Assembly (NCBI RefSeq): GCF_024158915.1
Contig: NZ_JAMZGF010000019.1
Coordinates: forward strand, 23,283 to 87,282
From: Chryseobacterium sp. S0630
GTDB lineage: Bacteria; Bacteroidota; Bacteroidia; Flavobacteriales; Weeksellaceae
Reading direction: 5' to 3'
DNA length: 64,000 nucleotides
Shown: positions 52,715 through 60,386 of the stretch, one piece after another
Layout: every line of letters begins with the position of its first letter
Position numbering within the stretch: position 1 is the first letter of the stretch
Notes under the pieces: model-generated
Database searches by the model: none
Seen by the model: the letters and a program-made list of their open reading frames with translations, nothing else
Told to the model about the DNA's origin: nothing
Made by a program: the position numbers and the translations under genes

Positions 52715-54679
52715 TCAATCCTCTTCAGTGGCTATATCAGACAGTGGCTCAGTGGCCATATCTGCTTCTTCCTCCTGAGAAATTCTATATAATTCGTTTT
52801 CAATAAGAATATCTACCTCTTTTACAATCCTCTCAAAATTTCCATTTAAAACCTCACTGATCATTTCTCCTTCTATGACGGTTGGTATTTCCTTCTTTAT
52901 CTGATCAGTACGCTTCTCAACTTCTATTTTTCCTCTAAAAATCTTTCTATTAATTTCTTCTCCGAAATTATCAGCAACAACCCCTACAAATTCTCCCTGA
53001 GAAAGCTGAGATATCGTAGATACCGGAATGGCATACTCCAAATTCTCATTGATAGAATATGAATTATTGGTATCAATTGTTATATTTTTTAATTTTTGTT
53101 TTTTCTTTCCAAAAATTTCCTGAAGCTTGTTTGCTGTCTCACTTCTTACCGAACCGCTGAAAATATTCCCTACGATATTAAATATTGTTTCAGCTACTTT
53201 ATCACCGTAATCTCTCTTCAGCTGTTCAAGATCCTGCATTCCGATGGTTGTAGAAACTTTATTGGATCTGGCCGTTGCAATCAGGTTATCTAACCCCATA
53301 AAATACATGGTTGGTAACTCATCCAATATGACTGAACAAGGCTGCCTTCCTTGCTGATTAATTTCTTTTAGAAGTTGGGTAACTACAAGCCCTAAAGCAG
53401 GAGAATTAGTGGTTTGGGTACTTGGTGAGTTAGCAATAATTAATATGCATGGACTTTCCGGATTATTGATACTTAATGAAATATTCTCTTCAGGGAAAAC
53501 ATTATTCCCCATTACCCAAAACAATTCCTTTGTTGCCAACTGAGACAGGGGTATTCTCGCAGAAGCCGTCTGACCTGAAAGCTGTTCATAAGCCTGCTTT
53601 GCCAAAGCATCTGCAAAAGGAGTCATAAAGAACCTTAGTTCTGAGTATTTCCCAAAAACTTTAAATACTTTTTCATCCGGCAAAGAAGCTAAAGATATGG
53701 CATGAGGCAACGTACAAAACTTCCCATCTTCATAAATTCTCAAGAAATAAATACAGGCTGCGAAATAGGAAATAGCAGATTGAGCAAAAAAGTCTTTTTC
53801 TGTAATCCATTCTTTATTCAAATTAAATAAGATGGTTTGTGATGCTTCAATGGCATCTGCTGCTTTCCTTATCAGTTGAGGATCCAGAGGATTCACAAAA
53901 TTAGATTTCTCCAAATCATCTAAAGAAACTACACAAAAACGAGGTTTAATATTGTATTTTTCTTTATAATATTCATAAAAAGCAAATGTTTCTTTTGCCA
54001 GTGCAGGAAATTTGAAATCATACACCATCATTGAAAACTGCTTTTGAATATGCTGCCGTATATACTCTTCAACCACAGAGTAAGACTTTCCTGATCCCGG
54101 AGTTCCCAAAACCATCGTGGCCCTAAAAGGATTCACTACATTAATCACCCCATTTTCTGTTTTAAAATTCACAGAATAAGGGTTTTTCTTAACTACTTTC
54201 TCTTGTTCAAAAATTAGATTCTTGTCATTAAATTCATCCTTCTTATCATAAAAATTGAAGAATTTTCTGAGTTTTAAAAATCCAACGATATAAATAATAT
54301 AAGACGCAAAAGATATAATAGTATAAGATATAATCTCGATCTTCAAAACCGATACGCTTAAGAAAATAATAAGGGATATTCCTGCTACTATAATATTCTT
54401 CATAAAAGAAGAATTTTCTCCTACCTCTCTCTTAACTTCAAAACCAAAGCAACAAAAGGTAACAATAGTAAGGCTTAAGGCTCTTAATAATAAAGGATTC
54501 TTAATGAGAGGGAAAGCTTTAAATAACTTTATGATGAATATATTGATATATTCGTTACCCAAGTTTCTCTGAGCTACATAACTATATTTAGAATAATAAA
54601 TATCTACTAAAACCAATAGTATACTTACTAAAAAAGAGAATATAATTAAAATATCTAAAGAATATTTATCATTTTTCAT
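52715..54679 (-). CDS. VirD4-like T4SS coupling protein
   Basis: A 654-residue protein; the ATG at 54679 is preferred over a TTG three codons upstream. It has about four N-terminal membrane segments, a Walker A GTPGSGKS at residues 192-199 (K198) and Walker [33 protein letters not shown] is typical of Bacteroidetes TraG/MobC coupling ATPases. The C-terminal tail is strongly acidic ([17 protein letters not shown]). Coupling proteins recruit substrates. With no relaxase nearby, the acidic tail could dock basic tails of protein cargo (inference). Confidence 0.85.
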   Translation of the reverse strand: MKNDKYSLDILIIFSFLVSILLVLVDIYYSKYSYVAQRNLGNEYINIFIIKLFKAFPLIKNPLLLRALSLTIVTFCCFGFEVKREVGENSSFMKNIIVAGISLIIFLSVSVLKIEIISYTIISFASYIIYIVGFLKLRKFFNFYDKKDEFNDKNLIFEQEKVVKKNPYSVNFKTENGVINVVNPFRATMVLGTPGSGKSYSVVEEYIRQHIQKQFSMMVYDFKFPALAKETFAFYEYYKEKYNIKPRFCVVSLDDLEKSNFVNPLDPQLIRKAADAIEASQTILFNLNKEWITEKDFFAQSAISYFAACIYFLRIYEDGKFCTLPHAISLASLPDEKVFKVFGKYSELRFFMTPFADALAKQAYEQLSGQTASARIPLSQLATKELFWVMGNNVFPEENISLSINNPESPCILIIANSPSTQTTNSPALGLVVTQLLKEINQQGRQPCSVILDELPTMYFMGLDNLIATARSNKVSTTIGMQDLEQLKRDYGDKVAETIFNIVGNIFSGSVRSETANKLQEIFGKKKQKLKNITIDTNNSYSINENLEYAIPVSTISQLSQGEFVGVVADNFGEEINRKIFRGKIEVEKRTDQIKKEIPTVIEGEMISEVLNGNFERIVKEVDILIENELYRISQEEEADMATEPLSDIATEED

Positions 54680-54772
54680 TATATACAAATTACGATGGAA
54701 TCCAATTGTTGGAATTCCAAATTATCTACCAATACTTACTCATCAAAAAGGATTTCAGCATACTATACTGTA

Positions 54773-55459
54773 TCAGTTATCCTCAGCATTAGGAGGGGTT
54801 TCCTCTTGTACACTATTGCCAGCATTAGGAGCTGAAGCCTCTTCAAATCCTTTACTTTTGAACAGGTAGTTTTCAATAAGTAACCCATGAGGATTATTTT
54901 CAGTTCTTGCTACATTATATAAATCAAATGAAGCATAGAACAGATTTTTTGTACTCACATTCTGGTCAACTCTGGAGACACTGAGTTTTCCATAAACAGA
55001 TGCGTGATAAGGATATTCTTTATCATTAACTTTTATAGAATCTATATCTAATTTTTGAACTAAATTTTGAGATTGTATCCTCGCAAAATGCCCATTTGCT
55101 TTAAGAGATAAATACAATTGTTTACCAGAGTTTCCGATCAGATAGAGCGCCTCATTGATATTCTTATCATAGCTAAATTGATCATAGCCAAAAAATAATC
55201 GGTGAAACACTTTAATATGATTCTTAATCTCAGGTAATCTATAATTTTCATAGTCCTGATCATTATTCATAGAATTTGCAATGGCAGCTTGCCCCTTTTC
55301 AGTTAGAACATATATCTTTTTAGTAAAAACTTTACTTACATAAACAGCCCAGATTCCACTGGAAACAATCGCTATTACTGTGATAAAAAAGCTAAGAAAT
55401 AATGCTTTTTTAACTAAAGAATAAGTAGAAGGAATTTCACGTAATTTTTTTAAATCCAT
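54773..55459 (-). CDS. traK: TraK/VirB8-like T4SS protein
   Basis: A 228-residue bitopic inner-membrane protein. A short cytosolic N-terminus (MDLKKLREIPSTYSLVKK) precedes one span (LFLSFFITVIAIVSSGIWAVYVSKVF) and an NTF2-like periplasmic domain (HIKVFHRLFFGYDQFSYDKNI, VYGKLSVSRV, NPHGLLIENYLF). This is characteristic of Bacteroidetes conjugative TraK, the VirB8 equivalent. It lies upstream of the coupling protein in the operon. Confidence 0.9.
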   Translation of the reverse strand: MDLKKLREIPSTYSLVKKALFLSFFITVIAIVSSGIWAVYVSKVFTKKIYVLTEKGQAAIANSMNNDQDYENYRLPEIKNHIKVFHRLFFGYDQFSYDKNINEALYLIGNSGKQLYLSLKANGHFARIQSQNLVQKLDIDSIKVNDKEYPYHASVYGKLSVSRVDQNVSTKNLFYASFDLYNVARTENNPHGLLIENYLFKSKGFEEASAPNAGNSVQEETPPNAEDN

Positions 55460-55501
55460 TGTTTTTTTATATTGATAAATTATGATACAGATAAAAGCCT
55501 T

Positions 55502-55738
55502 CTATCTGAATATTTTAACTTTAAAAGAAGCTTTTCTACAATTTTCGCATAAGAAAGATTGCCTGTCATCCCCATTTTCTGATAATGAGGCACTATTAGC
55601 AAGCTTAACATTTTGGTTACTTTTACACTTTACACACCTGATATCATTATCTAATGCTTTATTTTCTGCTTCCATTGAAGCAAACTTCACTCTTTCTTCT
55701 TCAATATTTGAAGAGGTAAGAAAAGATTTAAATTCCAT
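55502..55738 (-). CDS. Small zinc-ribbon-like protein in the T4SS operon
   Basis: A protein of about 78 residues if it starts at MEFKSFLTSS; an ATG 45 bases upstream would add 15 residues. CVKC and CENC form a plausible four-Cys zinc ribbon (C-x2-C, about 30 residues, C-x2-C). No family recognised. It is placed between the VirB2-like and TraK genes on the same strand. The overlapping plus-strand frame is judged a shadow. Confidence 0.5.
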   Translation of the reverse strand: MEFKSFLTSSNIEEERVKFASMEAENKALDNDIRCVKCKSNQNVKLANSASLSENGDDRQSFLCENCRKASFKVKIFR

Positions 55739-55960
55739 AGTTAAATTAAAGGTGTTCTTAATGGGCATAGTATGAGAATACATGCCACAAGCAAAATTTT
55801 AAGAAAAAGTAATTGACAAGATGATGTTGAATAATTTTACATTGTAAAAAGTATTCAATAAGTCTCACAGAGATAGATCGTGTTAATTTTAGAAAAAAGC
55901 TATACAGACTGCTTAGTACATATAGCTTAAATCTAACAATACTATGTAAAGAACTCTATA

Positions 55961-56260
55961 TTAGATGAATACATGAGTAATAACATCAACCAAACCGAAA
56001 ATAGCTAAACCTATTACAAAACGGACAAAATTCTTTTGAGCCTGTTCATTACCTTGCATATACTGAACAAATATCAGAAAAGCACCAACAATTGCAAAAG
56101 CAGCAACACCTGCGTTCAACGAAGTTTTAAGAGTCTGTGTCCACCCAGCAATTTTCGTATCAATTGTTCCTGCACCTCCTCCTGTTTGAGCGTATAATAA
56201 ACTCCCCATTGGCAATAATAATGCAATAAAATTCCTTCTATTAAATTTCAAATTTTTCAT
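55961..56260 (-). CDS. traE: VirB2/TraE-like pilin subunit (DUF4134 type)
   Basis: A 99-residue protein with a signal peptide ending LLYAQ, then GGGAGTIDTKIAGWTQTLK and two membrane helices (LNAGVAAFAIVGAFLIFVQYM, FVRFVIGLAIFGLVDVITHVF). Size and topology are those of the DUF4134/TraE pilin-like protein of Bacteroidetes conjugation systems. It would polymerise into the pilus or form the channel stalk. Confidence 0.85.
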   Translation of the reverse strand: MKNLKFNRRNFIALLLPMGSLLYAQTGGGAGTIDTKIAGWTQTLKTSLNAGVAAFAIVGAFLIFVQYMQGNEQAQKNFVRFVIGLAIFGLVDVITHVFI

Positions 56261-56464
56261 TCTATTATATTTTTTTTAAACTAAATTTTAATTTTATTTG
56301 TTTATGTTGATCTGTATCTGGAATACCTGTTGAAAATTTAGTATTCCTGTTTTTTTGTCATCAGTATCCCGTAGAATGATACCATTCCATAAACATTTTG
56401 ATAAATAAGACCTTGAATATAAGCTCAATGACTTAATTCAGATCAATTAATGATTTGTAATACT

Positions 56465-56785
56465 TCAGTTACTATTTTTCTTAAATCCTTTGCTGTCTTT
56501 TGAATTTATACTAATCAAATTTTCCAGTTTCTCATCAAATCTGATACATTGTACTCCCATCTTAAAATCAAAAAAAAACTCTTTAAATTCACCTTTTCTA
56601 GGATACTTTTTTATTATGTATAAATAAATAACAGGAATTACTAAAAACACTAATGATAATAAGACCTTCTTAAATACAATAAAAAGGAATAGCATTAAAC
56701 ATATAACAACTATCATAGCGGTAATTACAGGATAACCAAAGATTAAAGGCGTCCTTTCCAACGTTTTTGGGGTTTTATATTCCAT
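56465..56785 (-). CDS. traF: VirB3/TraF-like protein (DUF4133 type)
   Basis: A 106-residue protein with two membrane spans (LIFGYPVITAMIVVICLMLFL, VLLSLVFLVIPVIYLYII) and a cytosolic C-terminus. It fits the DUF4133/TraF family, the VirB3 equivalent that assists the VirB4 ATPase. It is the first T4SS structural gene in transcription order; the HAD-fold cargo candidate lies about 180 bases upstream of it. Confidence 0.8.
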   Translation of the reverse strand: MEYKTPKTLERTPLIFGYPVITAMIVVICLMLFLFIVFKKVLLSLVFLVIPVIYLYIIKKYPRKGEFKEFFFDFKMGVQCIRFDEKLENLISINSKDSKGFKKNSN

Positions 56786-56964
56786 ACAAGTTGTGTTTAT
56801 TTTATTCGAAAAAGTTCTTTATCATTACAAAAAATCACTTGGGAGACAACCTATTTTTCTCAGCTCACAATTAATTCCTGTGAGTATATAATTAAGTGGT
56901 AGATTATATAGAAGTATCCTATCTATAGTATATTTTTTGCTTGTGTCTTTATTATTCAATATTT

Positions 56965-57954
56965 TTAACGCAGTTTTGGTCCTTTAGGAGGAAGTGCAGG
57001 AGCAGCCTCAGACACGACTTTAGGAGCTCTAGCAGGCAGTTTTGGTGATTTTGGAGGAAGTTTTGGTGCGACTTCAGGTTTATTCTGAGTCTCTGTAAAT
57101 CTTGAAAGGTCAATTTTATTTTTACCTGATCCTACTTCACGCGCATTTGCATACAGACTTTCACCAGCATTTGCATATATACTCTGGTCTGCATTTGCAT
57201 ATAGACCCTGATCTGCATTTGCATATAGACCTTCTTTTATAGATGACCCGTTTTTCTTGCTCTTACTTTGTTCAGATTTCGCTACTTGTTGGATAAGCGT
57301 TTTTTCAACTTCAGTAGTAAGCTTTTCCAAATCAATTCCTTTCGTTGCTAAAATCCCGATATTATTCGGATTTCTACTTTTGGTAAATACTTCAATATTT
57401 TCCTTACTATCATCAACAAAAATATTATGAACAGTACTCAATCCTTCAATACTTGATTTTTGTGCTTTTTCATATTTTTTTATTTCTGCATCCTTACTTT
57501 TAGCCATTACAATTCTATCCTTACTAATAGGAACAGCAATCATTGGAACATTGTTTAAATCAGTTAAACCCCTTGTTTCGTATACTGCTTTAATTGCACC
57601 CGGAAAAAGAGAGGCAGTTAATACAACAACGTCAACACCTTGATTTTTACTTTTTTTAACAAATTCATTCAAACCCTTTGCATCAAAAAAGTTAAATGTT
57701 TTTTCAGGCTTTCCTGCTTTTTCAGCTTCTTCTTTAGCAGCATTTTTAGCATTTATCAATGCAACCTGTACAGCATACTTGGAACTTAGTGTAAGAGGAT
57801 CTTTACCCATAAGCTCTTTCATTAACTGATCTTTTGTTAATCCAGGAAGATCATTGTCTTGATACTTATTTGTATATTTCATGATCGCATTATGTAGATG
57901 ACCATCAAATTGGGTATTATCAAAGTCTAAAAATACATTTGTTTTCTTTTTCAT
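56965..57954 (-). CDS. HAD-fold protein with four EPIYA-like repeats, candidate T4SS effector
   Basis: A 329-residue protein without signal peptide. Residues 1-225 are a HAD-type fold: motif I DFDNT (10-14), motif II VVLTAS, motif IV FVDDSKEN (179-186). Residues 241-272 are four exact 8-residue repeats: EGLYANAD, QGLYANAD, QSIYANAG, ESLYANAR (Tyr 244, 252, 260, 268), each close to the EPIYA tyrosine-phosphorylation motif of host-directed effectors. DLSRFT (282-287) resembles DLSKFT of SGNH copy 1. The end is Pro/Lys-rich (APKLPPKSPKLPARAPK, PPKGPKLR), SH3-ligand-like. It lies just upstream of the T4SS genes on the same strand. Translocation is inferred, not shown. Confidence 0.75.
   Translation of the reverse strand: MKKKTNVFLDFDNTQFDGHLHNAIMKYTNKYQDNDLPGLTKDQLMKELMGKDPLTLSSKYAVQVALINAKNAAKEEAEKAGKPEKTFNFFDAKGLNEFVKKSKNQGVDVVVLTASLFPGAIKAVYETRGLTDLNNVPMIAVPISKDRIVMAKSKDAEIKKYEKAQKSSIEGLSTVHNIFVDDSKENIEVFTKSRNPNNIGILATKGIDLEKLTTEVEKTLIQQVAKSEQSKSKKNGSSIKEGLYANADQGLYANADQSIYANAGESLYANAREVGSGKNKIDLSRFTETQNKPEVAPKLPPKSPKLPARAPKVVSEAAPALPPKGPKLR
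57139..57234 (-). repeat. Four 24-bp tandem repeats encoding EPIYA-like motifs
   Basis: Minus-strand units of 24 bp each encode x-x-[LI]-Y-A-N-A-x. The core (gcatttgcatata on the plus strand) is nearly invariant, which implies recent amplification. Confidence 0.85.
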
Positions 57955-58314
57955 TTTTTGTACCTATTTCTTAATACTGATATTTACATTATTGTAGTCG
58001 ATAGAATTTTGAAATCCTGACAAAAAATTTTTATTTTTTTTTCAACATACTCACAACCATCGGATTATGTTATTTATTAAAAATGGAAAAGTAAATACGC
58101 TTATGCAATACAAGCCTGGAGAAACGATAGAACTCAACTTACATTATCTTTGAATTCCCATTGTAAATCCTTGAATTTATTTGTATAGCCAATTGAATAG
58201 AAAATCTCAATTGGAAAATCCGAGAACACGTCCCAATAATATCTTTCAAGAAGACCAGCCCATTGCACAATATTTAATTACAATTGCCTTATTACTTAAC
58301 AACATAATAATTTT
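57955..58314. other. Spacer without a recognisable gene
   Basis: About 360 bp with no credible ORF. It lies downstream (leftward) of an orphan promoter and could be either a long leader of the HAD gene or the scar of a lost gene. Confidence 0.4.
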
Positions 58315-58358
58315 CAAAATTAAATGATTTAATAATCCATCAAAAAACAACGCTGTAA
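58315..58358 (-). promoter_or_regulatory. Orphan leftward promoter, copy of the trypsin-like gene leaders
   Basis: The minus-strand -7 box TAATTTTG (58315-58322) lies 32 nt from a TTAC half-site (58355-58358). About 100 bp match the leader at 62020-62095 (gatttaataat, aataaacag, atgtagttt). No T9SS gene follows; the next gene leftward is the HAD-fold gene. Confidence 0.55.
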
Positions 58359-58458
58359 GAATAAACAGTCAGGCATGTAGTTTTTATTCATTTTAACAAT
58401 ATGAATAAAAATTACACTGCTATCAATATATAGCTGCCAATAATAAATATTTCTCTAC

Positions 58459-58488
58459 AAAAAAATGGATGGCCATAACAGCCATCCA
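58459..58488 (-). terminator. Terminator of trypsin-like gene 1
   Basis: TGGATGGC / GCCATCCA, loop of 7, with an A-run on the plus strand (T-run in the minus-strand RNA). Confidence 0.85.
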
Positions 58489-58528
58489 CATACAGTTAAT
58501 AAATATGAAGTTGATTTTAAAATAAATC

Positions 58529-60106
58529 CTATTTTTTAAGGAATTTAGCAGATGATTGGCTGCCATCGGTAAACACAACATTCACCATATAGTTTCCGGT
58601 CATAAGCTTTTGCACATTAATTTTTACACTTTGTCCTTCTAAAGAAATCTGCTCAGTGCGGAATACTTCCCTACCCATCGTATTAACAACAGATACTGCT
58701 TTTACTTTTTTATCAGATGATATTTTTACATTCAGGTAGTCCACAGCAGGAGCAGGATATACTGAGATAGAAGAAGAACTATCTTTCATCTCTCTACTCT
58801 GAACTCCGGAAGTTCTTGCTGCTGATGATGGAGCAACATCCGTTAAATACCATTCTTCCAGGTCATTGCCTGCCTTAGTCCCTAAGAGAATCAGAACTCC
58901 ACTCGAATTAAAGGAACCTTGAAGTGCTAAATTAAGCCCTCCTTGCAGATCCTGAATATAATACGAGTTGTCTCCTTTTCCTGTGGGTAAAATACGGAAT
59001 CTTTGTACCCCAACTGCATAACTAACATAGTCACTAGTTCGAACTAAATCCCCATACTGTTGACCATTGCAAGTCAATGTAGTGGCAGTGCCTGCAATCC
59101 CAATACTATAAAATCCATTGGCTTCAGCCTTTAATATAAACTTATTGGGTAAAGTCGAAGTTGTTGGATTTTGTGTATCTGTCATTAATGCATTTGCAAA
59201 AACACCCAACGTATATCCTGTCTTTTTGCTCACTATATATTTAGGTCCATTGACAAGTCTACGCATTTCTGTAAGCTCAATTCCATTACTATAGAGTATA
59301 CCTGTATTCTGAGGATCAAAAGCCTCTTGTATTTTTCTGCCTAGTTCTGGTCCATTAGGATTATTTTCGCCATTCTCCCAACCTACAGCCATTGTTGATC
59401 CAAAAAACTCATCAGCACCCGCACCATAAGGTACGTCATTTCCGTACAAACCAGATAGAACAGCTACGGTTCTTTTATTCTGGTCAAATATTGGTGAACC
59501 AGATGCTCCTACATCTGCACCCTGAAACCCATTGGCTGTTCTTACTAATCTTGCTTTAAATGTTTTATCTGGATAATACCATACCCATTGCGGATTATTG
59601 TATGTTCCAATTTTTTTACTTTCCCCCAGTGGAAAACCCATATATACTCCTGATGTAGGAGCTATAGCCTGACGGTCATACCCATTTATATATACTTGTG
59701 ATAAATCCAGCCCTGGAATAGTGGACAAATCTGTGACTACTTCTGCCACAGCAATGTCAAAAGGATGGTGGTAAGTTTTAGCTACAGGTTTTATGGTTAC
59801 TTGAGCTTCTATTGTAGGTACCATAGCACTTCCTGTACAAGTTTGGTTTTCATATCCGAAAGTCAATGTTACCTGACTATTTTGCAGCATGGGCTCGCTA
59901 TGCATTGCATGAGTCGCTGTAACCAAATAGATTTTACCATCTCCATTATTGATTAAACTAGCTGTTCCATATGTTCCAAGAGCGACAACTGATCTTTTTT
60001 GTTTTTCCCAATTTGCTCCTTCAGAACAATTTACATTAACTTTCTGTGCATTTGTTAATGAAAAACTTAAACCGCATAAAAGCGCACTAATAATTATTTT
60101 TCTCAT
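58529..60106 (-). CDS. Trypsin-like serine protease with beta-trefoil-like region, T9SS type A (copy 1, catalytic triad intact)
   Basis: A 525-residue secreted protein. Signal peptide 1-20 ends TNAQ. A trypsin-like domain (about 25-260) has TATHAM (H66), FDIAVAEV (D117) and GASGSPIF (S202), a complete triad of glutamyl/lysyl-endopeptidase style. Residues of about 290-430 (YIVSKKTGYTLGVF, FRILPTGKGDNSYYIQDLQGGLNLALQG) look like a ricin-type trefoil lectin. The T9SS type A domain is VYPAPAVDYLNVKISSD...KFLKK. It is a tandem paralog of the next gene, with near-identical C-termini. It has its own promoter and terminator. Confidence 0.85.
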   Translation of the reverse strand: MRKIIISALLCGLSFSLTNAQKVNVNCSEGANWEKQKRSVVALGTYGTASLINNGDGKIYLVTATHAMHSEPMLQNSQVTLTFGYENQTCTGSAMVPTIEAQVTIKPVAKTYHHPFDIAVAEVVTDLSTIPGLDLSQVYINGYDRQAIAPTSGVYMGFPLGESKKIGTYNNPQWVWYYPDKTFKARLVRTANGFQGADVGASGSPIFDQNKRTVAVLSGLYGNDVPYGAGADEFFGSTMAVGWENGENNPNGPELGRKIQEAFDPQNTGILYSNGIELTEMRRLVNGPKYIVSKKTGYTLGVFANALMTDTQNPTTSTLPNKFILKAEANGFYSIGIAGTATTLTCNGQQYGDLVRTSDYVSYAVGVQRFRILPTGKGDNSYYIQDLQGGLNLALQGSFNSSGVLILLGTKAGNDLEEWYLTDVAPSSAARTSGVQSREMKDSSSSISVYPAPAVDYLNVKISSDKKVKAVSVVNTMGREVFRTEQISLEGQSVKINVQKLMTGNYMVNVVFTDGSQSSAKFLKK

Positions 60107-60174
60107 CTAATTAAAATTCTAAATTATTTTTAATTGTATTAATACTGTCTTGCATGCGGTAAGTAATAATATTT

Positions 60175-60218
60175 CAAAACTAAAGGATTTAATAGTGGCT
60201 GAAAAATTTATTGTGTAG
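60175..60218 (-). promoter_or_regulatory. Promoter of trypsin-like gene 1
   Basis: The minus-strand -7 box TAGTTTTG (60175-60182) lies 32 nt downstream of a CTAC half-site (60215-60218). Confidence 0.6.
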
Positions 60219-60315
60219 AAAAAAACAGACAGTCTATAGTTTTTCCTCAATTTATTAAATTAAAAAAATGACATTATCACCGATGTATAACTACTGCTAA
60301 TAAATATTTCTCTAC

Positions 60316-60346
60316 AAAAAAAATGGATGGCCAAAACAGCCATCCA
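60316..60346 (-). terminator. Terminator of trypsin-like gene 2
   Basis: TGGATGGC / GCCATCCA, loop CAAAACA, with an eight-base A-run on the plus strand. It is a copy of the terminator at 58459. Confidence 0.85.
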
Positions 60347-60386
60347 CATACAGTTAATAAATATGAAGTTGATTTTAAAATGAATC

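Noticed and set aside
55482..55775. 97-codon plus-strand ORF opposite the zinc-ribbon gene
   Set aside because: The minus-strand frame has the four-Cys pattern and the direction of the operon; the plus-strand frame is its shadow.
43960..56785. Interpretation as an ordinary integrative conjugative element
   Set aside because: No relaxase, integrase, ParA-like gene or flanking att repeats are visible in the window. It remains possible if such genes lie outside or were lost.
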